Below are positions 11,629-21,392 of a stretch of 64,000 bases of DNA, one piece after another (the first letter of the stretch is position 1; every line of letters begins with the position of its first letter). Under the pieces are notes generated by a model. It searched no databases, was not told where the DNA came from, and saw nothing but the letters and a program-made list of their open reading frames with translations. A program made the translations under genes and the position numbers. Origin of the DNA: Dirofilaria immitis (taxonomy: Eukaryota; Nematoda; Chromadorea; Rhabditida; Onchocercidae). The stretch spans positions 1,674,001 through 1,738,000 of the forward strand of contig JAKNDB010000064.1 of NCBI GenBank assembly GCA_024305405.1, read 5' to 3'.

Positions 11629-13634
11629 TTATTTTTCACTAAGACTACATCTATCTAAATCATCATGTCGTGGCTTTCGCTTCTTATGATCAATTTTACC
11701 ACCACCATCCTTCTTACCACCTTTAGCATCACCATCACCTTTTCCTGCAACAGATTAATTGATAATTTAATTTGTAAATTAAATTTAATTTAAAATTTCA
11801 AATTAAATAACCTTTGCTTTTACTCCTCGATTTTCTTCTCTTTCCTCCTCCTTTTTCATCTCTTCCCTCGGGCTTTTTTCGACATATCTTCTTTGTCTAC
11901 GGTAATATATTCTCTTTTCTAAACGGTACAATTTTAAAATAATTAAATTTGAACTTTCCTTCTTTTTTTTTTTCTAACAAAATTCTCACCAAATTTCCTT
12001 TTTTCTTTTGGTAAAATTTTTAGTTATGAAATTCTTGAAAAATGCGAAATTTTAAAATTTCAAACAAAAAATTTTCTTAAATTACAAAATTTTATTTTAA
12101 AATTTGAATAAAAATTGATTTTCATTTTAATTTACAATTCCTTTTTTTTCTTTGATTTCTTTCGAAAAATAAAAAAAAAAAAAAAGAAAATAAAAACATT
12201 TTCATCATAATCAGGCGGTTTATCGCCTTCAAATGCTGGAAAATCATATGGGCATGGTCGATTTTGAAAATCAATATGATATTCATCTTTCCAATCAATT
12301 TGAGCATTTCTCATATCTTTTGGTGGTTGTCCATATACCATTCTAAAAATTAAAAAAAAAAAAAAAACATCGAATAAATTAATTTAAATTATAATAATTA
12401 CTAAATTAGAATTTATTAATATCAAAATTATTTACCAAAAAAAAATGAATTAAATTATAGAATTTTAGTAAATTTGAATTAATTTAAATGATTTGAATTT
12501 TTAATTTTTCTTTTCTTTTCACAATTTTTCCTACTAATCAATGATAATAATAAAAAAAAATAAAAAAGAAAAATCGCTTAATGGAAATATCAAATATGAA
12601 TTAATATATATATTATTATCAAACACGAATTGATATATATATTATTATCAAATATGAATTGATATATATATTATTATCAAATATGAATTGATATATATAT
12701 TGTAATCAAATATGAATTAATATATATATTATTATCAAACACGAACTGATATATATATTATTATCAAATATGAATTGATATATATAATAATCAAATATGA
12801 ATTAATATATATATTATTATCAAACACGAACTGATATATATATAATAATCAAATATGAATTGATATATATTATAAACGATATTTATAATGGCGAAATTTT
12901 ATTTTAATTGAATAAAATTTAATTTCAATATAATTTTTATCTTTTACTAATGATATGATTAAATTACGGAGTGATTTTTTTTTTTTTGGGGGAAACTTGA
13001 TCTTATTTTTTTATATTCATTGTTTCATATAAGATATATAAAGATTAATTAAGTGTATTGATAATTTAAAATGAATTAAATGGGGAACTTCTTATTTTGA
13101 TTCATTAATATAATTTATGATTATATTATCATTGCTAAATATTTCGTATATGATAATGATTCGATAATCTCAATATGCTCAATGATAACATTTGCTTTGA
13201 TATGTTATCATTTTCCGGATTTATAAAGGAATCTGTTTTTTTTATATCTCTTTATTGAATTTAAAAAATTAAACCTGGAAATGCTTCAATTAATATAGCT
13301 AAAATTTTCTTAAAATATAACGGTACAATTAATTATCAGATATATGGTAGTATGTATGTATTATTATTATTATAGAAGAAACTTTAATAGTTTAAGATGA
13401 AGCTAAAAATAGAAAATTATCGATAAATTCAATTTATCCGTTTTTTTTCCTTTTTCCTTACTTCGTTTTCTTGAATATATGCTCCACAGCTGTATCACCC
13501 TTTTGATCATTTTCCGTATCTAGCTGTTTATATTCATCATCCGGTTGTGCCTGATAATCAAGATACGGAAATAAATGATCATCCATTCCTTTTTCCTCAT
13601 CATGAAATATATTCGATGAGCAACAACCACCCAT
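11629..13634 (-). CDS. Unrecognised protein with N-terminal myristoylation/palmitoylation-type motif
   Basis: I do not recognise the family. Exon 1 (13462-13634) begins MGGCCSSN: Gly2 followed by two cysteines and Ser6 is the classic pattern for myristoylation plus palmitoylation, suggesting a membrane-anchored protein. The exon is acidic and ends at a GTAAGG donor. Exon 2 (12198-12342) joins in phase and encodes an Asp/Pro-rich stretch including NAQIDWKDEYHIDF and KPPDYDEN. A last exon (11629-11744) encodes a Gly/Lys/Asp-rich tail ending CSLSEK. Exons 2 and 4 do not join in phase as read. An extra exon near 11830-11921 gives an arginine/glutamate-rich reading but does not fix the phase by itself, so the 3' half is uncertain. 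A single-base error like those in neighbouring genes could explain this. The start at 13634 is the first ATG; the two codons before it are TTG and AAA. Confidence 0.6.
12597..12870. repeat. Minisatellite, unit about 30 bp, in an intron
   Basis: Around nine copies of 'caaatatgaattgatatat' plus 'atattattat', some with 'cacgaact' in place of 'tatgaatt'. It lies in intron 1 of the acylated-protein gene. Copies are similar to each other, implying recent spread. Confidence 0.92.
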
Positions 13635-13799
13635 TTTCAACAATTAATCGTAGATTTCTTTTTTTTTTATCTTTGTCAAATTTCTTCACGTAATTGTTGA
13701 TATAAGTAAGCGCTAAAAAAAATTTCGATTCAAATGAAATATTATTTTTAGAAATTTAGAAATATTATAAATGGGAAGAAAATTTCATAAACTTTAAAG

Positions 13800-14015
13800 A
13801 TTTAGATTTTATCGATACTTCAATAAAGTGAGATCACTTTACTAAGTTTCATTCATTTCATCCAATAGACTTCAGATTTAGATTCTATCGATACTTCAAT
13901 AAAGTTAGATCACTTTATTGAAGTTTCACTCATCCTATTCAATAAACTTTAGATTTAGATTTTACCGATACTTCAATAAAGTGAGATCACTTTACTAAGT
14001 TTTATTCATCCTATT
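13800..14015. repeat. Three tandem copies of an about 80-bp unit, each with a hairpin
   Basis: Each copy has 'agatttagattttatcgata' or a close variant, followed by 'cttcaataaagtgagatcac'. Within each unit AATAAAGT and its reverse complement face each other. In the middle copy (13894-13923) the arms CTTCAATAAAGT and CACTTTATTGAAG give a stem of at least 12 bp. It lies upstream of the acylated-protein gene (13634, minus strand), between it and TBCC. Confidence 0.85.
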
Positions 14016-14817
14016 CAATAATCGAAATTTATGTTAACTTGAATTTTGTATTCACTAAACTTCAAATAAAATTGAAATCCAAGCTAGTGAAATATGATAA
14101 TGTATGTAATCGACATTCGAAAAGAAAAATTTAGCGAATTTATTCTACTATCTTTTCAATTTTCAATAATTTCCACCTTAACGATATATTCGCTTATGCA
14201 ATAAAACAGAAGCACAGTTCTAACAACCGTTCGGCAATACACTTCTGTATTAAAAGTGAATTTAAGAAGAATGTTCCATGATTTTCATGTATGTATATAA
14301 AATTATTTCTGATGAAATGCGGAAGCCCCAATAATTAGAAAGCATGAAAATTTAGAGAGTCAGAGATGGAGAGGATCTATCCATCTTTCTAATATTAAAG
14401 AAGAAAATTCTTCAAACTGCGTATTGATAATCACTTGATAATCACCAATACTTAATAATTTATTGACACTTTTAGCAAGAAAATAAGCAAGCTTATAAAG
14501 CAACTGTTCGTACGATTATTGACCGGGAAAGTGATCACCCAAAACGTACTGCGAGAAACACGCATATGAAAACATAACTATACTGAAGAATCACATGAAT
14601 TTCTCATCACTGTTCGAAAATATAAAAACAAAAACTAACAATTTAGAATATAATCACTTATTTTTTAAGGAGTCTATGATTGTGGAAAAAATAAATAAAA
14701 TATCGAATAAAAATAATTAAATTCTGAAACGAAGTCAATAGTGCATTTCTAACGCTCAAAAAAATATATACATACACACATAGAATTCTGTCAAAAAATA
14801 AAGATTTTATACTCATA

Positions 14818-16135
14818 TTACAAAATAAAGGTTTCTGCTGAATTTTCTTCCATGATTTTCCAATTTGGACTGTGATTTTCCGTCGAAAACCAACTGAAAT
14901 CTTGTACATTACGCCAATTGTCATTTTGTGGGTCATGCTCAAAACCAATCACGTTATACGGTGCAACTTCTATTCCATCGCAGTCTTCAATGATTAAAGC
15001 TCCGCGTACCTAAATTACTTTATTAATTATTGAGCATTTTTACAATCTCCTCATTTTTCTTACGAATTTCAATCATATAATTTTTTAACAATGTTAGCGA
15101 TGTTTGGAAAACACTTCGAAATAGCATTAATGTATTAACATTATTCTACAAAGTCTATTCGGAGTTTTTCATTTTCTTTTGGCTACTTCTAATAAAAAGA
15201 AATTCACATGTTTCAGTTAGGAAAAGTGCTATTAAACCAGACCTAAAAGAATACATATGAATTCTAAAAACAAAAGATGACACAATAAAATCAAATTTCG
15301 AAAACTTGAAGTGAACCTCGATGTAGAACCGAATATGATGGCTATCATGGATTCGCACTTGTTGTGCAGCTACTGCAACTGTTAAATTTTCACAGCTGCG
15401 CATTAGAAGGGAAGTTTTAATTGGTGCAAAAATTAACGTAGTATGTTTCACGGATTTCACATGCACTGTAGATGCTCTGAACGGAACTCGGATCACACAA
15501 TTAGTGACATCAGTGATTATAATTTCTTCACCATCATCACCTTTCGCTACCAATTCTTTTCCCTGCTGCAAGAGCAACATGAATTTTTTTCTTGACTTTT
15601 TAATCCAGTATATCAGAACATTAGAAAGTAAATTTATTTCACATTGACAGCAAAAATACCTCGGCAGTTACTGTAATCGCTTTTCGTATCAATGATTTGG
15701 CTGTTGTCTCAATAGGACCAAGCGGATTGTATTCAGCAATTGCTTCTTTTTGGCTTTTTGATTCCGCAACATTCTCTTTTTGCTACTAAATGAAAATGTA
15801 GTTTGATGATGTGCCAATCCAATTTGTTCTTGCATTTTCCTGCGTAGCACATTCAAGGCTTCTTTTAGACGACGTGATTGACGACCAAGCGGAATTAGCG
15901 TAAGGGCAGTTTCCACCTCTTGCAGAAATTCAGGCTCAATGCTCATTTTTGATGAATTCATTAGATATGTGGCTTTTGCTAGCAATTTATCAAAATCTGC
16001 TGTATCAGCATAAGGTGTTTTCGTGCCAGCTGTATTTCTTATATGACGTGCTTCTAATCGTGCTAACATACGTCGACGTTTTTCACTGACCAAATCGGCA
16101 GATTCCAAACTACCCACGTCTGTTTCTGACTCCAT
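14818..16135 (-). CDS. TBCC: Tubulin-folding cofactor C (TBCC)
   Basis: TBCC acts in the tubulin-folding complex, stimulating GTP hydrolysis by beta-tubulin to release native dimers. Three exons: 15660-16135, 15317-15565, 14818-15009. The N-terminal part is a charged helical region (start MESETDVGS). The C-terminal part is a C-CAP/TBCC beta-helix, with FYIE, VRGALIIEDCDGIEVAPYN, and the family ending DFSWF...SPNW. The two introns are phase 0 and join cleanly. Exon 1 is broken by one missing base in a run of five A (plus-strand T 15777-15781): with six, FSSKK continues into ENVAES and EYNPLGPIETTAK. Restored length is about 305 residues, near the family's usual size. It is last of a same-strand trio, 290 bp after NDUFC2. 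Confidence 0.92.
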
Positions 16136-16424
16136 TAATAAATGAGATTAAAAATTAGAAAAATTACAATACTTTCCAAATGCAACTAGTGAGAAATAAA
16201 GTGTGCGATAAATGAAAACGAATTTGCAGATAACACTAATCGATTCTAATCGAATTTTCTGTGATGGGCGCGTCGAGGAATCCAAGGCATAAGCACCTCC
16301 GAGAATTTACGTCCGTCCACTGAAAAGAAAAATCATCTCTGCATGAAAAAAGTTGAACTCTGTTATTCAGCTAACTTCAAAACTTTATCGGGTAGACTAA
16401 TTATTTAGAAAGTTGAAAACTTTT

Positions 16425-17012
16425 TCAATAAGAACTTCCATAAGAGAGCTTACAATTTGTTAAATGCTCGAAATCTTCTGGATGAAGCGAAATATAATGT
16501 TCAACAACGGCGTCACGAGTTTTATAGTGATATTCACGAAGAGAACCGACCACGTATCCAACACCTCCCAGAAAAACTAAGAGAACAAAACGAGGTAACA
16601 AACCTGAAATGCAGTTCAAAAATAGAATATACAATAATTCGCACTATAATTAATAGTTCCATTTTAAGAAAGCTGCTGAAAATATTTGAATCAATAACTT
16701 CTCGCAGCTTTCCAATGGAATTCTCACCAATCTTAAAGACTAGGAGTCGTACATGGTCTTCCCCTTCTCGAAGACTGTTACACAAATTTATAAAATTATT
16801 TGAAAAGATACAACTGACTGTAAAAAATGGTTTCCTTGACCAATCCGTATAATACTTCCAGGACAACAACCCAGTACCAAGAGCAAAAAAGTTACGCCCC
16901 AACGACGAGGCCAAGTTGTCGGATCAACTAGTTTGAATGGTCGAGAGTTATCGCGTAAATATGCTTCACGTCGTTCTAGCTCTTTCTGATCTATCGTGCT
17001 GCTTTTTAACAT
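16425..17012 (-). CDS. NDUFC2: NADH dehydrogenase subunit C2 (complex I, NDUFC2)
   Basis: Small accessory membrane subunit of mitochondrial respiratory complex I. Exons 16819-17012, 16728-16774 and 16425-16603 join in phase (2, then 1) with donors GTCAGT and GTGAGA. Exon 1 holds RPFKLVDPTTWPRRWG followed by a hydrophobic segment. Exon 3 has a second hydrophobic segment and YISLHPEDFEHL, matching the MKLHPEDF end of human NDUFC2. The predicted protein is about 139 residues, slightly longer than the human 119. The start is the first in-frame ATG; an in-frame TTG eight codons earlier is followed upstream by a stop. The 47-nt middle exon is supported by phase, not homology, so it is less certain. 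It lies 350 bp downstream of COX6B and on the same strand. Confidence 0.82.
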
Positions 17013-17368
17013 TCCCTTAATTTTATTTTCATCCAATTCAATGAAATATCACATACTATAGCATTGGCGATGCAAATATATTGACATAAATAAATGACAT
17101 AAAACCTATCAAATTGCGAGAAGCACATAAACACTACAAAAAGATTATTTAGATGTGAAGACACATTTCGTTCTACTTCAAATGAAAAACAATGAAAATA
17201 TATATTACGAATAGCACAGTTATAAACAAAGTCTAAAGACTTTTGAAGTTGTAGAAATAAAACATAGTAGAAACATAATTTAGAGAAAAGTAGCTTTACT
17301 TAATATAATCTAAATTATCGTGAAGACTAATGTAACAAACGATCCATTTTCAGTATTAATATCGAATG

Positions 17369-17816
17369 TTAACGATCAAAATGTCCTGGATAAATACCCT
17401 CTTCTCTCCATTCATCAAATTTCTCTATCCAAGATGATGGGCAAATATCGGTAAAAGTATTGTAAAAAATTTGCACGGCTTGTAGTCTTCACCCAATAAA
17501 TTGATGCATCGATAATAATCCTGATAGTAATCAGTGCAATGGCGTCCCATTTTTATCTGTTGATAGCGAGCATCCAATGGAGCTGTCCAAAGTGGTCCAT
17601 CAGGACCCATTTGTTTCCGATTATATTTTCGATCGAACCAACGTGGATCATCCGGTGAACGATTCAAATAATCATTCGTATCCACTTTGCCAATCGTTCA
17701 CTTAACGTTAACGGTAGCTCACCAAATTTGCTTGATTCACGTTCAGATTTGCCTTCTTTCGTCTCCTTTATCACCTTCTTCTTATCATTTACTACCGTTT
17801 CTGTCTTTTCTGACAT
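17369..17816 (-). CDS. COX6B: Cytochrome c oxidase subunit 6B (COX6B)
   Basis: Intermembrane-space CHCH subunit of complex IV. The CHCH core has two cysteine pairs: HCTDYYQDYYRC, then CKFF...DICPSSW, the family's CX9C/CX10C arrangement, followed by FDEWREEGIYPGHFDR and stop. The frame breaks inside the second pair. Six T (sense strand; plus A 17464-17469) must be seven to join CKFFYNTFTDIC, which restores the exact CX10C spacing. Upstream, the MSEKTETV start is rich in Lys and Glu. A second phase change near 17690 can be solved either by one missing A in GCAAAGTGG or by a 38-nt intron (GTGAGC to GCAAAG). A strong acceptor (TTTTTACAG) six bases before the ATG looks like a trans-splice site. 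First of the COX6B-NDUFC2-TBCC trio. Confidence 0.93.
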
Positions 17817-17822
17817 TTAAAT

Positions 17823-17833
17823 CTGTAAAAATT
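17823..17833 (-). other. Likely trans-splice acceptor of COX6B
   Basis: On the minus strand AATTTTTACAG is immediately followed by six bases and the COX6B ATG. A consensus nematode acceptor so close to the start and without an upstream exon suggests spliced-leader addition. Inference from position. Confidence 0.6.
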
Positions 17834-18482
17834 CTAATCTTCCCTCTCATCCTAAACCATATCTCTCATATAAAATATAAAAATCAACAAATCACTCATA
17901 TAAGCTAACCTCTTCCGATCTTCTTATCTAACTTTACTAATCAATAACAATCAATCGTAACATATTTATACCGCCGGTAATCAATCGTTTCGAGACAAAA
18001 TGATTTCTTGAAGCGTTAAAATGTGTTGGAACATATTGCGACATTGTATGAGCATTCTGATAATGCAAGATGGAAAAGTAGCTTTTAAGAAGATGAGAAA
18101 GGGATGGATACGAAAAAAGAGAGAAGGGATTAGAGATTGATGTAAGGAAAATGAAATAACTACGTATAGAAATAGGGTAACTAAAGTAATATTATGGATA
18201 GAGAGGAAAACTCATAGTAGTAAAGACTCGAAATATAGTATGCTAAACTACGGATGTATTGAAATGATTGCACAAATTTTGGATAATCAGAGATTGAGAG
18301 TGTTTTTATAATCAGAATGGAGCCTATTGAGTAAGATGAAAAGGGATTAGAAAGGAGGAATTGATTAGAATACGTTGAAGGAAAGAGAGAATGATAATAT
18401 TGTTAGTTCATATAGAGGAATGTATTCTAGTATTTCAGGACCAAGTTAAATTACTTAGGAAGTCGCAAGTGTCGCATCATTT
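17834..18482. promoter_or_regulatory. Shared divergent promoter region, COX6B trio and UTP11
   Basis: About 650 bp separates the divergent starts of COX6B (-) and UTP11 (+). It is more complex in sequence than the large gaps and has no exon I can support. A possible UTP11 trans-splice acceptor (TATTTCAG) ends at 18438. Promoter activity is inferred from gene orientation. Confidence 0.45.
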
Positions 18483-20719
18483 ATGTCATCATTGAAGCGA
18501 TCATCAAAGGTTGGCCAACGAATTCATCGTGAACGGCCTCAGGTTTGTAATACATTATTATCATATTGTCAGATTGTTTCCTTCAGGAAAATGTATAATA
18601 TGTTTACCGTTGAAAGAAAAGTGATAGAATTTAAATTTAAGAATTTCGAAATCAATTTCATGCTATATTGAAAATCCATTTAAATAATATGTAAAGAAAG
18701 AAGAGTTGTAGCCAGAATCGCGAGCACATCTTGGTTTATTAGAAAAGAAGAAAGATTATGTTCAACGAGCTCGAGATTACAATTACAAGAAGAGAAAGTT
18801 GCAAAGATTACGACAGAAGGCGTTAAGTCGAAATCCGGATGAATTTCATTTTCATATGATTCGAAGTCATGTTGGGGTAATCTTTCCTTTTCCTTCATCA
18901 TCGTTGCAACATTTAGTTAATTGTATAGTATACAACTGGTTTACATCGATACTTTTTATCAAAAACTATGAAGGAATTTATTCTTTGAATGTTTGCAAAT
19001 TGATTTTTGCAGGAAGATGGAGTACATCATGAAAATACCCCAGAACCTGATGAAGATACGTTGTTACAAAAGAAACTAACAAATATAGAAGATTTGAAAT
19101 ATGTGAAGCATCGGTTGAACATTGAAAATCAAGTAATTTTTTTCATTTTTTAGCTTTACATTTGAATTATTGAAGCAATAGAACGAAGTGTTTTCGAGTG
19201 TAGCTTGAAATTTATTGCTGTCCAATGCAAATTATGATTAAAATAAAAAAAAATGAAAAATGTCTGTTTTTCTATAACAAAGATTATTCTTCTATAAATG
19301 TGCTGTGTATATTAAATATCATCTCGGCATGCATTGATCTAAACATTATATATATTTTTCTTTTTAGAAGATTGAAAAGCTGAGAGCAACTTTACATTTT
19401 GCGGACACTGTAGTTGCAAAAATACACATACTATTTTCGTGGATACGGAGAAAGAAGGTTTCAATATTTTATTATTTTCTAAAAGTTTTGAAAATTATTC
19501 AGAATTTTAAATGATTAGAATAGTTGACAACCGGTAGATGCGCGATGAAGCTGTTCCTGAAAGTTGCAACTTTTGTGTATTTTTCTTCAGGAAAGTTGTC
19601 AAGATGATTAGTATTCTGGATAAGTGAAGTTATCATAGATTATTTTAAAAAGTTACGGTCTTCTTTGGTGGTTAATAGCGCTACACGAAAAATATGTCCT
19701 AGATATAAACTGGTTAAAATAGTACTTCGCAGATTAAGAAACCTTGAAGACCAGTTGAAGAAGATCCTCCATTGCATTTAAAGTTACTACGTGCCATCGG
19801 ATTTTAGAGATGTTTATTTTGTTGACCAGTCATAAGATCACTTATTAATTGGTGGAAACTTTTCATGGAAAATATTTCAAAGCATTTAATCTAATCAGTA
19901 TATTCCAGCAAAAATTTTGATCCCGTCAAATATTTCGATACAAGCGAGGAAATATTGAATCGAAGATATAATCGACCGCGCATTTCTACTCTTCAGAACA
20001 GCTCTATCGTAAACGCTAAAACAAGGGATGATGTGAAGGTACACTCGTAAGAATAGATTTTTTTTTATATTAGTGGATAAATTATAGAGGCAGTCATCAT
20101 TCCTGGTTTGATATCGTGAAAAATACCTGATTAATTCCACTTATTTATTTATTGGTATATATTTTTGGCTTGGGATTTGAAATTGTATTATTGTCTAATT
20201 GCATTTAACTTGGTCTTCACTTCGTACTTACTGTTCTTTTAATAATATTTAACATTGAGACGGATCCAATTCTGATCCTAATCAAATACATAACATTTCG
20301 AATTGTATCCTTCACCCATTGATCTCTGTTTCCAAATTAAAATTTAGCTTAAAATCTTAATTCACGTAACTTATATAGCATAATTCATTTTAGAATCGTA
20401 AATCATCGATACTTTTTAGCAAGCGGATCACGAGCGGCAGAAAATGTACAGTGAACTACTAAAGAGGATGCAACGTGCTAAAGAATTGAAGATCGTTGTT
20501 GAGAAATTGGAAGTTAGAAAGAACTTAATAGAAAGTAAAGGAAAACAGTTGCGGCCTAAAAGGTTACAATATTTATGATTCAGTGTTAAAAATTCTTTTT
20601 GTTTATCTGCTTTTTCTTTAGATTCTAGAGACGGTTTCTTCACCTTTACTTTTTAGGTATCAAAAGGAGAACCGATGAAAGCGCCAGTATATAAATGGGT
20701 TTATGAACGAAAAAAGTAA
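18483..20719 (+). CDS. UTP11: U3 snoRNA-associated protein UTP11
   Basis: Component of the small-subunit processome, needed for 18S rRNA processing in the nucleolus. Seven exons: 18483-18542, 18712-18876, 19013-19132, 19368-19457, 19909-20038, 20420-20562, 20657-20719. Hallmarks are [18 protein letters not shown] at the start, [38 protein letters not shown], then [16 protein letters not shown]-like [10 protein letters not shown] and a basic C-terminus ending YERKK. Three exons are one base short: five A at 19418-19422, five A at 19910-19914, and four A at 20558-20561. Adding one A to each makes every phase join and gives about 257 residues, close to the human protein (253). An AATAAA follows 38 bases after the stop. 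The gene is divergent from the COX6B trio. Confidence 0.95.
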
Positions 20720-20756
20720 ATTGTTTTCGTCGTTTTTTGTTATTCTGTTCGGATGG

Positions 20757-20762
20757 AATAAA
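20757..20762 (+). terminator. Polyadenylation signal of UTP11
   Basis: AATAAA 38 bases after the UTP11 stop codon, the expected position for a short nematode 3' UTR. Confidence 0.65.
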
Positions 20763-21392
20763 CTTTTAACTTCTTCTCAACGCTGCATACTAAAACCAAA
20801 CAGTAATAATTTCTTTGTTTTTTTTACTGTTGTGCATTTTCGCTGCAGAAACATTTCGACATTCGTGAAATATCATTTTGCATGGCTGTGGAAGTATTAT
20901 TTATTATATTCTGCCAAGCAATCATTTCACTATTTTTTTCATTTCATTCACATAGTTTTATTGTTTTGATTTATTTTTAAATTTTAAATATTCATACACT
21001 TTATCAGCATTTAAATACATGAATTATGAAAGAAAATTTTATAGAAAAAACCCTTTTTTTTAAAGTTTCATTTCCAGTAACTAAAGTCAAGTTCATTTCA
21101 TAAGTTTAGCCAAAAGAAGAGTAGTCTTTTATGAATTAAGAATTTCAAAGATATTCGATTCAAACTTAGTTCTCTAGTTGCAGAGACTGCTTTTTATTAG
21201 TATTATAATTCTTTTTTTTTTTTTTAAATTGCAAGAAGTAGCATTTACTACTATTTTTGTTCTCCTCATTGACAGAAAAATTATTTGACAATAATAAATA
21301 AGGCATTTTAAAGAAATGTAAATATCTGTGATGATATATACTGTTTAGCTAATAGCTTGATATTTTTTACAAATCAGTTAAAAATGGTTTCA
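20763..21392. other. Convergent gap between UTP11 and the globin
   Basis: About 630 bp of AT-rich DNA between two convergent 3' ends. I see no gene in it. Confidence 0.6.

Noticed and set aside
15785..15850. A 65-nt intron in TBCC exon 1 as an explanation for its frame break
   Set aside because: The only usable donor/acceptor pair joins in a phase that creates an immediate stop, whereas one added A restores conserved sequence.
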